Positions 9,011-17,958 of a stretch of DNA of 64,000 nt are shown piece after piece. The stretch is from JADKAC01 sp964492065 (GTDB taxonomy: Bacteria; Bacteroidota; Bacteroidia; Chitinophagales; BACL12): positions 1 through 64,000 of the forward strand of contig CAZBHH010000002.1 in NCBI GenBank assembly GCA_964492065.1, read 5' to 3'. The position numbers were made by a program, and so were the translations under genes. Within the stretch, counting starts at the first letter, position 1. Each line of letters begins with the position of its first letter. The notes beneath the pieces are model-generated. The model saw only the letters and a program-made list of their open reading frames with translations, was not told the origin of the DNA and made no database searches.

Positions 9011-10315
9011 TTATTGGTTTCCCCCGGATTGTAAAATTGCGATTAGCGCTTCGGCTTTTAACAGACACTCGTCGTATTCCGCTTCCGCTACCGAGTCCCA
9101 GGTTATTGCGCTTCCCACATGCACGGCGACGTACTGCAAAGCGCTGTTGTAAAAAATACTGCGGATCAGGACGCTCAGATCGAAGTCGCCATTGGGCATG
9201 AAATACCCAAGCGCACCCGAATAGGCGCTGCGCTTTGTATTTTCGTAATGTTCTATTAGCTCCATAGCCATTTTTTTAGGCGCTCCCGTCATACTTCCCA
9301 TCGGAAAGGCATGTTTAATAATATTGGTTACAGGTATCCCCTGTTGCATTTCTGCTGCAATGGTAGAAACCATCTGGTACACATGGGCAAAGCGCATTAT
9401 TTCAAATAGCGATTCCACACGGACAGAACCCGTTACGGCATACCTCGTCAGGTCGTTGCGCACCAGGTCGGCAATCATCACATTCTCCGCTTTATCCTTT
9501 TCGCTGTCGGCCAATTGCCGCCTGAGCGCTGCATCCTCTTCGGGTGTATTACCCCTGCGTACAGTCCCCTTTATCGGTTGGGAAATTACCGTAGAACCCG
9601 TCTTTCTCAAAAAGCGCTCCGGACTGCCGCTGATGATGGAAAATGCATCCCATTGCAGCAATGCCGAAAACGGCGGCGATGAATAAGCCGTCAGTTTCCG
9701 GAAACAATCTACGGGATCAATTACCGATTGTACGGCAGACATGCTGAAACAGTAATTCATTTCGTAAATATCTCCATTGCGGATATGCGTTTTAATGCGT
9801 TTGACATTGCCGACATATTCGGCCATTGAAACGCCGTGTGTTATCTGCCCGACAACCGTGTGCGCCGCTTCTTTGTTATCGCCGGTTTCCAGTATCTGCT
9901 TAAAAATATTTTCACCCTCCGGGCTGCCAATGGAAACCGTGTTCCCCTTGATTACAATGATATGTTCAGGAACAAAAAACAGGAGATCGGGAAAACCGAT
10001 CCGATCGGGGTTGTCCGAATGCAAATCTTCCACTTCGTTCTTCAAATCGTAACCCAGGAATCCAAACAGCCAGTCCCGTGATTCATCAATCAGGTTTTGA
10101 AGCTGATCAAATGCATTGCCATATGCGAGTTGAATAAAGCGCCGGGCACCAACGGCAAATAACACATCAAACCGGCTTTCGGGATAGGCGGTATTTCCAC
10201 AGGTGTCGAGTATTGCGTATTTTGAATAGCCCTTCACCCATTGCATGCACTTTTCCTTAAATGCATGCGCATCCACTTTACAATCTGTCCACTTTCGCTC
10301 AACAGGTAATTGCAT
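9011..10315 (-). CDS. pabB: aminodeoxychorismate synthase component I
   Basis: A 434-residue chorismate-binding enzyme. The motif PIKGT contains the lysine typical of PabB, whereas anthranilate synthase TrpE has alanine at this place. PabB converts chorismate to 4-amino-4-deoxychorismate for folate synthesis, using ammonia from a PabA glutaminase that is not encoded here. The C-terminal signatures are clear: MIADLVRNDL, FPMGSMTGAPK and EYDECLLKA. The ATG at 10315 lies four bases after the purA stop; a TTG at 10330 would overlap purA and is less likely. The gene follows purA in the same orientation and is probably co-transcribed. Confidence 0.9.
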   Translation of the reverse strand: MQLPVERKWTDCKVDAHAFKEKCMQWVKGYSKYAILDTCGNTAYPESRFDVLFAVGARRFIQLAYGNAFDQLQNLIDESRDWLFGFLGYDLKNEVEDLHSDNPDRIGFPDLLFFVPEHIIVIKGNTVSIGSPEGENIFKQILETGDNKEAAHTVVGQITHGVSMAEYVGNVKRIKTHIRNGDIYEMNYCFSMSAVQSVIDPVDCFRKLTAYSSPPFSALLQWDAFSIISGSPERFLRKTGSTVISQPIKGTVRRGNTPEEDAALRRQLADSEKDKAENVMIADLVRNDLTRYAVTGSVRVESLFEIMRFAHVYQMVSTIAAEMQQGIPVTNIIKHAFPMGSMTGAPKKMAMELIEHYENTKRSAYSGALGYFMPNGDFDLSVLIRSIFYNSALQYVAVHVGSAITWDSVAEAEYDECLLKAEALIAILQSGGNQ

Positions 10316-10319
10316 CGTA

Positions 10320-11588
10320 TTACAAAACAATTAACTTCTCCCGTTCCGGCCCTGCGGAGAGCATGGAGATGCGCACCTGTAATGCATCTTCTAAAAAATC
10401 CAAATACGTGCGCAATTGTTTTGGCAGTGCGGATTTCGTATTGCAATTGCCGATATCGGCCAGCCAACCGTCAAATTCCCTATAAACGGGTTGCAATTCC
10501 ATACCGTGTAAATCGTAAGGGACCTCCTGCGATTGACCGCCATCGAAAGCATAAGCGGTGCATACTTTTATTTTAGAGAATGTATTGAGCACATCGATTT
10601 TGGTAATAGCCAATTGCGTTACACCATTCAACATAATCGCATATTGCAATGCCGGCAAATCAATCCATCCACATCGGCGTGGCCTGCCCGTAGTAGCGCC
10701 AAATTCATTGCCCAACTGCCGCAGCGCATCGCCCGTTTGATCGAACAGCTCGGTAGGAAACGGCCCGCTGCCCACACGGGTGCAGTACGCCTTGGAAATG
10801 CCGATTACTTCGCCGATTTTTTGAGGTGCAACACCCAGGCCGGTACATACTCCGGCTGCAATCGTATTCGACGAAGTGACAAAGGGATAGGTGCCGAAAT
10901 CGATATCCAGCATGCTGCCCTGTGCGCCTTCCGCCAATACTTTTTTACCGTTCTGCAACTGGGTGTTCAAAAAGTATTCGCTGTCTATAAACGGTATCTG
11001 TTTCAACTGCGCCACGGCTTCCAGCCATTCGGCTTCTCCCGGTATTTCCGAAACCGGGCTGTTGTAATGCTGGAGCAGTTGTAAATGTTTTTCTCGCAGC
11101 TTTTGATATCTCTCCCGGAAGTCGGGAAGTTCAATATCGCCGATGCGCAATCCGTTTCTGCCGGTTTTATCCATATATGCCGGTCCGATGCCTTTCAGCG
11201 TCGATCCGATTTTTGATTCCCCTTTTGCCGATTCGGAAGCGGCATCCAGCATTTTATGCGTCGGCAAAATCAGGTGGGCTTTCCTGGAAATCATCAGCCG
11301 GTCGCCAATCGGGACTTTTTGTTTTTCCAGTTTGGACAACTCCATGCAAAAGGTTACCGGGTCTATCACCACGCCTCCACCCACGATATTGATGGTATTC
11401 TCCAGGAATATACCCGATGGAATCGTGTGCAGCACAAATTTTTCACCGTCTTTTAAGATAAGTGTATGGCCGGCATTGGGGCCGCCCTGGAAACGTGCAA
11501 CGATATCGTATTGCCCTGCGAGGTAATCCACAACCTTGCCTTTTCCCTCATCACCCCATTGTAATCCTAATAAAACATCCACTTTCAT
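10320..11588 (-). CDS. purA: adenylosuccinate synthetase
   Basis: A 422-residue enzyme that joins IMP and aspartate with GTP, the first committed step to AMP. The N-terminus has the GTP-binding and catalytic signature QWGDEGKGK, followed by GGPNAGHT. Further family blocks include GIGPAYMDK, the EGAQGSMLDIDFGTYPFVTSSN region and the ATTGRPRRCGW segment. The length is normal. It heads a unit with pabB four bases downstream and is divergent from the sulfotransferase gene. In many Bacteroidota purA lies near fur and spoT; here the STAS and sulfotransferase genes lie between them. Confidence 0.97.
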   Translation of the reverse strand: MKVDVLLGLQWGDEGKGKVVDYLAGQYDIVARFQGGPNAGHTLILKDGEKFVLHTIPSGIFLENTINIVGGGVVIDPVTFCMELSKLEKQKVPIGDRLMISRKAHLILPTHKMLDAASESAKGESKIGSTLKGIGPAYMDKTGRNGLRIGDIELPDFRERYQKLREKHLQLLQHYNSPVSEIPGEAEWLEAVAQLKQIPFIDSEYFLNTQLQNGKKVLAEGAQGSMLDIDFGTYPFVTSSNTIAAGVCTGLGVAPQKIGEVIGISKAYCTRVGSGPFPTELFDQTGDALRQLGNEFGATTGRPRRCGWIDLPALQYAIMLNGVTQLAITKIDVLNTFSKIKVCTAYAFDGGQSQEVPYDLHGMELQPVYREFDGWLADIGNCNTKSALPKQLRTYLDFLEDALQVRISMLSAGPEREKLIVL

Positions 11589-11694
11589 AATTGCTGATTC
11601 ACGTGCTTAAGACCGACAAAATTCGCTTAAAAATTAAATATTGCCTATCCACATTCCAATAAATCAAAGAATGTTCTGAGTTTTAGGGCCCGAA

Positions 11695-12522
11695 ATGAAT
11701 CAGTCAGGTAAACGGCAACCGGAGATATATTTTCACGTGGGGCTCGGCAAGATAGCCTCCAAATACATGCAGCAGAAAGTGTTTCCTCGCATGCGGGGAA
11801 TCTGCTACATACCGTCCAGGAAGTATTACCGCATATTCCGGGAGTTGGAAGCGACACGGGAGCCCTCGATTCTCATTTCGAGGGAGTTTGACCAGCAGTT
11901 TGCAGCGGAAGTAAAACAATTTGCCTCTAAATATCCCGGTACGCATGCCATCCTCTTCCTTCGGCGCCATGACAGCTGGATCGCCAGCCAATACCGGCGC
12001 TTTGCGAAGAACGGGTTTACAGGCTCCTTTTCCGATTTTATAGATCCCGAGCTCGACGGCGGAAGATTCCGGATGGAAGACCTGGAGTTCGGCAATAAAA
12101 TCCAACTGCTGGAATCGGTGTTCACCACCAAACCGCTAATCATCATCTACGATGATTTTTTGAAGGATCCTGCCGCAACCATCTTAAAAATTGCCGCATA
12201 TTGCAATGCCGCAATTGATGTTTCAAAGCTGAATTTTAAAAAAGTGCACCCTTCGTATAATGAAAAGCAGATAAAATACATGCAGCGGATTGCGGGATAT
12301 GTACCGGTGAATGTCGAGAGCCTCCCTAAAAACAGAATATTGTTTTTCCTCGCCCGCCTGCCGGTGCTGCTGTTGCGCTATTGCATTTTATACACCGCAC
12401 TGTTGCTGCCCGCAGCCTGGGTGAATAAAAAACCGCTGATACCGCCAAACCGGTTAGAGGAAATCAGGATGCGCACACAAGCCGATTGGGAGTATTGCCT
12501 GCGTCGGGCGGCAGAACAATGA
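11695..12522 (+). CDS. sulfotransferase-family protein
   Basis: A 275-residue protein with the two nucleotide-binding signatures of PAPS-dependent sulfotransferases. The 5'-phosphosulfate loop is HVGLGKIASKYMQ near residue 14, and the 3'-phosphate motif is FLRRHDSWIASQYRRF near residue 90. A hydrophobic stretch near residues 210-245 could place it at the membrane. The acceptor is unknown; bacterial relatives modify glycans or lipids. It is the only plus-strand gene between the spoT-fur-STAS group and purA-pabB, and its stop codon directly abuts that of the STAS gene. This position suggests insertion into an older gene order. Confidence 0.75.
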   Translation: MNQSGKRQPEIYFHVGLGKIASKYMQQKVFPRMRGICYIPSRKYYRIFRELEATREPSILISREFDQQFAAEVKQFASKYPGTHAILFLRRHDSWIASQYRRFAKNGFTGSFSDFIDPELDGGRFRMEDLEFGNKIQLLESVFTTKPLIIIYDDFLKDPAATILKIAAYCNAAIDVSKLNFKKVHPSYNEKQIKYMQRIAGYVPVNVESLPKNRILFFLARLPVLLLRYCILYTALLLPAAWVNKKPLIPPNRLEEIRMRTQADWEYCLRRAAEQ

Positions 12523-12882
12523 TTAAAGTATAAACCCCTTCTCCTTAAAGTATGCAACCGGATCGGCGCCGGAATTTTCTATAACGAAGAACGAATTCAG
12601 TTTGGTGGTAACCATCAGCGTATTCAGTAAATCGTTCAGGTTGGTGAGGATGACTTCGCCGTCGTGGCGCCGCACTTTCGTCAGTGTTTTCAGGAAGAAA
12701 TTCAAACCGGTGCTATTAATAAATTCCAAATGTGATAAATCGAAAATCAGGAAAATGAACCCTTCTTCCAGCAACAGGTTGATATCCCCCGTGAGATCCA
12801 CTACCTGGTATTCGCCGATCAACCTGCCTTTCAATTCGATCAGTGCAATAGGCAGTTCCTTTTTTTCGATGCGGTATTCCAT
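12523..12882 (-). CDS. STAS-domain protein (anti-sigma factor antagonist type)
   Basis: A 119-residue single-domain protein of the STAS fold (SpoIIAA/RsbV type). The region FIFLIFDLSHLEFINSTGL carries the conserved loop in which Ser57 or Thr58 would be phosphorylated by a serine kinase of the HATPase family. Such proteins sequester anti-sigma kinases or act in partner-switching complexes. No kinase or phosphatase partner is encoded nearby. It lies 23 bases downstream of the Fur-family gene and probably belongs to the same transcript as spoT and that regulator. The partner cannot be inferred from this window. Confidence 0.85.
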   Translation of the reverse strand: MEYRIEKKELPIALIELKGRLIGEYQVVDLTGDINLLLEEGFIFLIFDLSHLEFINSTGLNFFLKTLTKVRRHDGEVILTNLNDLLNTLMVTTKLNSFFVIENSGADPVAYFKEKGFIL

Positions 12883-12905
12883 AGCTTACAATTGTGTTGT
12901 TGTTT

Positions 12906-13412
12906 TCATTTTCTGCGATTTGGCTTTTTGTCTGCGCCACTCGCCTCCGCCAATTCCCGTTGCTTTTGGCAATTGCCGCAAATACCGTACAAGTTTAATG
13001 CGTGGTGGGTAATCTTAAAATTGAGCAGGTCGCCCATCATTGTCTGGATTTGCTGAATCCTGGGATCGCAGAACTCGACGACTTTTTTGCAATCCACACA
13101 GATAATATGGTCGTGTTGCTTAAATCCGTAGGACTTCTCATACTGCGCCAGGTTTTTCCCAAACTGGTGTTTGGTAATTAAATCGCAAGTCAATAATAAA
13201 TCCAGGGTATTGTACACGGTGGCCCTGCTGATATGATGGTCTTTTTGCAGTAAATGCGAATACAAACTCTCCGCATCAAAATGATCAGACCGCGAATAGA
13301 TAGCCTCCAGGATGTGAAAGCGCTCAGGCGTTTTCCGCAATCCGTTTTTCTCCAGATGCGCAGAAAAAATATTCTTCACCTCCTCAAACTGTTTGTCAAT
13401 ACTCTCTTCCAT
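12906..13412 (-). CDS. Fur-family metal-dependent transcriptional repressor
   Basis: A 168-residue protein with a winged-helix N-terminal domain (RKTPERFHILEAIY, then RATVYNTLDLL) and a C-terminal metal-binding and dimerisation domain. The histidine-rich HDHIICVDC segment and the two CxxC pairs (CVDC and CGNC) that hold structural zinc are present. Whether it is Fur, PerR or Zur cannot be decided by motif alone. It starts nine bases after the spoT stop and precedes the STAS gene, in the same orientation. The very lysine/arginine-rich C-terminal tail is unremarkable for the family. Confidence 0.92.
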   Translation of the reverse strand: MEESIDKQFEEVKNIFSAHLEKNGLRKTPERFHILEAIYSRSDHFDAESLYSHLLQKDHHISRATVYNTLDLLLTCDLITKHQFGKNLAQYEKSYGFKQHDHIICVDCKKVVEFCDPRIQQIQTMMGDLLNFKITHHALNLYGICGNCQKQRELAEASGADKKPNRRK

Positions 13413-13421
13413 TGGCCAGTA

Positions 13422-15620
13422 TTAGGTTTCTATCCGGTTTACTTCCACAATTTCCTTTAACTTCTTGAGCCGGTGCATCAGCACGTCCAGTTCATCGGTA
13501 TTTTTAACGAATATTTTAATGATACCTTCGAACATCCCGTCTTTTGCATCCATCGTCAGGCTTTGCATATTCAGGCGCAGGTCTCCGCTGATAATATTGG
13601 TCACCTTGCTCACCAGGCCCACATCGTCCAGGCCGATAATTTTCAACCCCGTCAGGAAGGCGATTTCCTTTTGGTTATTCCAGCGTGTTTTCACAATGCG
13701 ATAACCGTATTTGCTCATCAGCTCGGTGGCATTCGGGCAATTGGTGCGGTGAATTTTAATGCCGTCGTTAATGGTAATAAACCCAAACACATCATCGCCG
13801 ACGATGGGGTTACAGCACTTGGCAAGACTGTATTGAATCTTATCGCTGGACTCGTCGAATATCAGCAATTCCGCATTGGCAATTTGCTTGAACAACTCCG
13901 CTTTTTCAGCCTCTTTATTCTTGTCGCCGGGGGCAAGAATCCTGCCGCCGGAAATTTTAAAGTCCTTTAGTTCTTTCAGGTCAATTTCCTTGCGGGCAAC
14001 TCTAAAATAAAATTCGAGACTGGAAGGCTGATGGTAGAAGTGCAGCATCTCGTTGATGTTCTTATCGTCAAACGAAACCTTAAGCGCCTTGAGCTTCTTC
14101 TCAACGATTTCCTTACCCTGTACTGCCACCGAGCGCCGCTCTTCTTTCAACGCATTTTTTACCTTCGACCTCGCCTTGCTGGTGATGAGGAAATTGAGCC
14201 AGTCTTCATTGGGTTTTTGTTTCCGCGAGTTGATGATCTCCACCTGGTCGCCATTGCTCAGTTTGTGGCTCAGCGGCACTAATTTGTGGTTCACCTTTGC
14301 TCCGATACAGTGATATCCCACATCGGTGTGAATTTCAAATGCAAAGTCGAGTGCAGTGGCATTTTGGGGCAATATTTTCAAATCGCCTTTCGGCGTAAAT
14401 ACATAGATTTCCTTTGAGAATAAATTGCTTTTGAAATCATCCATGAATTCAAGGGCATTGTAATCCGGATTTCTCAGCAATTCCCTGATTTCTCTCAGCC
14501 AGGTATCCAATGCCTTATCGGTGGTGCCCTCTTTGTATTTCCAGTGAGCGGCAAATCCCCGGTCAGCAATTTCATCCATGCGCACCGAGCGGATCTGCAC
14601 TTCTACCCACCGGCCTTTGTGGCCCATCACCGTAGTATGGAGGCTCTCATAACCATTTGCCTTGGGGGTGGAAATCCAGTCTCTCAAACGGTCGGGATTT
14701 GGCTGATACAGCTCTGTTACAATGGAATACACTTTCCAGCAATCGGCTTTCTCCTGTTCGGGTGCGCTGTTGATGATGATGCGGATGGCAAACAGGTCGT
14801 ACACTTCATTAAACGACACCTTCTTTGTCTGCATCTTGTTGAAGATGGAGTGAATGGACTTTGGCCTGCCGTACATATTATAGCTTATACCGGCTTCGTC
14901 CAGCCTGTCCTTAATCGGCTTGCAAAATTCATTGATATACCGGTTGCGTTCCCGCTTTGTCTCGGCTAATTTCTTCACGATATCTGTATAGGTATCCGCT
15001 TCGGTGTATTTCATCACCAGGTCTTCCAACTCGCTCTTTATGGCATAAAACCCGAGGCGATGCGCCAGCGGCGCATATAAATACATGGTTTCGGACGCTA
15101 TTTTCAATTGTTTCTTCCGCGGCATGCTGTCCATCGTACGCATATTGTGCAGCCTGTCGGCAATTTTGATCAAAATCACCCGTACATCGTCGGCCAGGGC
15201 GAGCAGCAGTTTCTTAAAGTTTTCCGCCTGGATAGAACTCGTCAGATCAAAGACGCCGGACACCTTGGTGAGTCCGTCAATAATTTTAGCGACCTTATTG
15301 CCGAACTCCCTTTCGATATCGGCCAGGGTGAGTTCTGTATCCTCGACCACGTCGTGCAACAGGGCGCAAATGGCCGCAGTGGCATTCAGACCCATTTCAC
15401 GGGTGACGATTTGCGCTACTTTTAAGGGGTGAATGATAAACGGCTCGCCCGATTTGCGGCGCATATCCTTATGCGCCTCCATGGCCATTTCAAATGCCAG
15501 CCGCAGATGCTTCTTTTCCGAACTCGTTATCCCGCTGCGCAATGAGCGCAACAGGTTGCGATACTCTTTGAGGATATCCTTCTTCTCCTGTTCAAAATTT
15601 ATGGGCTGTACGATTTCCAT
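13422..15620 (-). CDS. spoT: RelA/SpoT-type bifunctional (p)ppGpp synthetase/hydrolase
   Basis: A 732-residue stringent-response enzyme. The N-terminal HD hydrolase domain is intact (HPLKVAQIVT, then LLHDVVEDT), so (p)ppGpp breakdown is expected. The synthetase domain follows (YGRPKSIHSI, then YDLFAIRII and NGYESLHTTV). A TGS domain (YVFTPKGDLKILP) and a C-terminal ACT domain that senses starvation complete the usual order. It is the first gene of a probable unit with the Fur-family and STAS genes. It is the only RelA/SpoT homologue visible in this window. Confidence 0.96.
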   Translation of the reverse strand: MEIVQPINFEQEKKDILKEYRNLLRSLRSGITSSEKKHLRLAFEMAMEAHKDMRRKSGEPFIIHPLKVAQIVTREMGLNATAAICALLHDVVEDTELTLADIEREFGNKVAKIIDGLTKVSGVFDLTSSIQAENFKKLLLALADDVRVILIKIADRLHNMRTMDSMPRKKQLKIASETMYLYAPLAHRLGFYAIKSELEDLVMKYTEADTYTDIVKKLAETKRERNRYINEFCKPIKDRLDEAGISYNMYGRPKSIHSIFNKMQTKKVSFNEVYDLFAIRIIINSAPEQEKADCWKVYSIVTELYQPNPDRLRDWISTPKANGYESLHTTVMGHKGRWVEVQIRSVRMDEIADRGFAAHWKYKEGTTDKALDTWLREIRELLRNPDYNALEFMDDFKSNLFSKEIYVFTPKGDLKILPQNATALDFAFEIHTDVGYHCIGAKVNHKLVPLSHKLSNGDQVEIINSRKQKPNEDWLNFLITSKARSKVKNALKEERRSVAVQGKEIVEKKLKALKVSFDDKNINEMLHFYHQPSSLEFYFRVARKEIDLKELKDFKISGGRILAPGDKNKEAEKAELFKQIANAELLIFDESSDKIQYSLAKCCNPIVGDDVFGFITINDGIKIHRTNCPNATELMSKYGYRIVKTRWNNQKEIAFLTGLKIIGLDDVGLVSKVTNIISGDLRLNMQSLTMDAKDGMFEGIIKIFVKNTDELDVLMHRLKKLKEIVEVNRIET

Positions 15621-15743
15621 AAGGTATTTGAAATCTAAATTACGTTACAATTCAATATTCAATGCAATAATACTAACACGAAGCTGTATAAAACAGTTTT
15701 GCGGCCGGCACGGCAGCGGCGAATGCATTCCTGTGTTTTTGAC

Positions 15744-15751
15744 TACATTTG
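15744..15751 (+). promoter_or_regulatory. -7 promoter element of the tRNA-Leu gene
   Basis: TACATTTG is an exact TAnnTTTG match eleven bases before the first base of the tRNA. No convincing TTTG lies 19-21 bases upstream. The same promoter could read on into tig-clpP-clpX, since no terminator is visible after the tRNA. Confidence 0.5.
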
Positions 15752-15762
15752 CACTCCGTTTT

Positions 15763-15844
15763 GCGGGTGTGGTGAAATTGGTAGACATACCAGACTTAGG
15801 ATCTGGCGCCGCAAGGCATGGGGGTTCGAGTCCCTCCACCCGCA
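15763..15844 (+). tRNA. tRNA-Leu (anticodon TAG)
   Basis: A class II tRNA with a perfect seven-base acceptor stem, GCGGGTG (15763-15769) against CACCCGC (15837-15843), and discriminator A at 15844. The anticodon stem is CCAGA/TCTGG with loop CTTAGGA, giving anticodon TAG, which reads CUN leucine codons. A long variable arm and a TTCGAGT T-loop are present. CCA is not encoded. Confidence 0.96.
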
Positions 15845-15896
15845 CATTCTGAACTAATGCAATTTCAAAAGTTTACATTTTAAAAATCAAACAATA

Positions 15897-17273
15897 GTGA
15901 ATATCTCATCGGAAAACTTAGGGCCTCAGCATTTACGCCTTACCATTCAGATTGACGCTGCCGATTACAGGACTCCATTCGAGAAATCCATTAAAGAATT
16001 GAGCAAGAAAGTGCAAATCAAGGGTTTTCGACCGGGGCATGTACCGCTGTCGCTGGTAAAAAAGATGTATGGCGACAAAGCGCTGGCCGACGAACTTAAT
16101 CAATTGGTGAACGCCCAGATCGGCAACTATCTGAAAGAAGCGCAAATCGAAATATTGGGCGACCCCCTCCCCGACAATGAAATGGGTGTTGAAATAGACT
16201 ATACGGCGGAAAAGCCCTATACCTTTGCCTATGAAATGGGCGTGCAGCCGGAATTGGACATTGCCGGCGTATTAAGCGCCGCTCCTGCGTTTACCTGGTA
16301 CCGCATTCCGGCAAAACTGGAAGAAATAGAAGCCGAAGTGGGGAGGATACTGAAACAACTGGGCAAACAGGAAGAGGTGTCCGCAGCCGAAGAAGGGGAT
16401 ATATTATATGTCCACCTGCGGGAACTGGATGCCGATAACAATCCGGTGGAAGGCGGTATTGACACGGATAGCTACCTCAACCTGGAAATGCTCAACGATA
16501 GCGGGCTTGAACTGTTTAAGGGCATTGAAAAGGATGCGGTAAAAAATATTCCCGACCTGTTCGCCGTCTTTAAAGGAGAAAAAACGAGCATCGCTAAAAA
16601 TATCCTGTTGATGAAAGATGAGGAACTGGATAAACTGGAAACCATGAGCCCCGCCTTCGAGTGCAAAATTGAGAAAATCGTGCGGCTGAAAGCGGCCGAA
16701 TTAAATGCCGAAGTATTCGAGACCTTGTCGAAAGATTACGGTCCGGTGAGCACAGAGGAGGAATTACAAAACAAAATCAAGGAACTTATTGAATCACACT
16801 ATGACCGCATGACGGACATCACACTGCAAAATGCCATATTTAAGTACCTGAAGGATACAACCGAAGTACCCCTCCCGGAAGTCTTTCTACAAAAATGGTT
16901 TAAATCCACCATGGAGCAGCAGATGGATGAAAGTACCTTTGAAGAACAGTTTAACACGTTTATAAATAATTTAAAACAATCCCTTATTTTCCAAAGAGTG
17001 AGAAAGGATAATGCACTGGCGGTAACAAAAGAAGAAATAATTGAAGAAGCGGTCAGCCGGGTCAGAGCCAGCTATGGCTCCCTGGGCGAAGATCTGGTGA
17101 ATTACCTGGCGCAAAATAACCTGCAGGATAAACAATTTGTGGAAAGCGTGCACGACGGGGTGCTGCAACAGAAGTTTTTTAAAATATTAAAAGGGTATGT
17201 TACCATAAACGAGGAAATGATTAACTTGGAGGATTTCCGGAAATTAAACAGGCAAGAAACATATGCAGAATAA
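15897..17273 (+). CDS. tig: trigger factor
   Basis: A 458-residue ribosome-associated chaperone that meets nascent chains at the exit tunnel. The N-terminal ribosome-binding domain has the signature loop GFRPGHVP; the position after PG is usually lysine and is histidine here. A central region aligned with the prolyl-isomerase domain (GDILYVHLRELDADN onward) and a long helical C-terminal arm follow. The start is GTG at 15897, since the next residues NISSEN match the family N-terminus. The stop overlaps the clpP start by 11 bases. This tig-clpP-clpX order is widespread. Confidence 0.93.
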   Translation: MNISSENLGPQHLRLTIQIDAADYRTPFEKSIKELSKKVQIKGFRPGHVPLSLVKKMYGDKALADELNQLVNAQIGNYLKEAQIEILGDPLPDNEMGVEIDYTAEKPYTFAYEMGVQPELDIAGVLSAAPAFTWYRIPAKLEEIEAEVGRILKQLGKQEEVSAAEEGDILYVHLRELDADNNPVEGGIDTDSYLNLEMLNDSGLELFKGIEKDAVKNIPDLFAVFKGEKTSIAKNILLMKDEELDKLETMSPAFECKIEKIVRLKAAELNAEVFETLSKDYGPVSTEEELQNKIKELIESHYDRMTDITLQNAIFKYLKDTTEVPLPEVFLQKWFKSTMEQQMDESTFEEQFNTFINNLKQSLIFQRVRKDNALAVTKEEIIEEAVSRVRASYGSLGEDLVNYLAQNNLQDKQFVESVHDGVLQQKFFKILKGYVTINEEMINLEDFRKLNRQETYAE

Positions 17274-17958
17274 TGAGTTTATAAAATACGCCACCAAACA
17301 TTTGGGAATGTCCGGCAACCGGCTGGACAGTTACAGAAAAACAGCGAGCGTACACGTAACTAATTTTACTCCTTATATCATCGAGGAGAGGCAACTGAAT
17401 GCACAGGCCATCGACGTATTCTCGCGGTTAATGATGGACAGGATTATCTTTATGGGCACGGCAATCGACGACTATGTGGCCAATGTGATCCAGGCGCAGT
17501 TGCTGTTTCTGGACTCGGTGGACAATAAGCGGGATATTCAAATTTACATCAACAGCCCTGGCGGAATCGTTTACAGCGGGCTCGCCATTTACGATACCAT
17601 GCAATACGTCTCACCGGATGTGGCAACCATCTGCACCGGAATTGCAGCCAGTATGGCGGCGGTATTACTCTGCTCGGGCAGCGACGGCAAGCGCTCGGTA
17701 CTCACCCACAGCAGGGTTATGATCCACCAGCCGCTGGGGGGTATGCAAGGCCAGGCCAGCGATATGGAAATCGCCTTAAAAGAAACTTTAAAACTTAAAA
17801 AGGAACTCTATACCATCATCAGCAAACACTCAGGTCAGACCTATGAGAAGGTGGAGGCCGATTCCGACCGCGACTACTGGATGACTGCCGCTGAAGCAAA
17901 GGAATACGGAATGGTGGATGAAGTTCTCAGTAGAAACCCACGTAAAACAAATTCATGA
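17263..17958 (+). CDS. clpP: ATP-dependent Clp protease proteolytic subunit
   Basis: A 231-residue serine protease that forms the proteolytic chamber of ClpXP. The catalytic triad is identifiable: Ser130 in GIAASMAAV, His155 in RVMIHQP, and an aspartate near 204 in DSDRDYWM, with the same spacing as in E. coli ClpP. The oxyanion-strand segment YINSPGG is intact. An N-terminal extension of about 30 residues precedes the core and may be trimmed. It starts inside tig and overlaps clpX by four bases (ATGA), which indicates translational coupling. Confidence 0.97.
   Translation: MQNNEFIKYATKHLGMSGNRLDSYRKTASVHVTNFTPYIIEERQLNAQAIDVFSRLMMDRIIFMGTAIDDYVANVIQAQLLFLDSVDNKRDIQIYINSPGGIVYSGLAIYDTMQYVSPDVATICTGIAASMAAVLLCSGSDGKRSVLTHSRVMIHQPLGGMQGQASDMEIALKETLKLKKELYTIISKHSGQTYEKVEADSDRDYWMTAAEAKEYGMVDEVLSRNPRKTNS

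Noticed and set aside
15433..15852. A plus-strand frame running through the tRNA-Leu gene
   Set aside because: Its C-terminal part is the translated tRNA and the rest is antisense to spoT.
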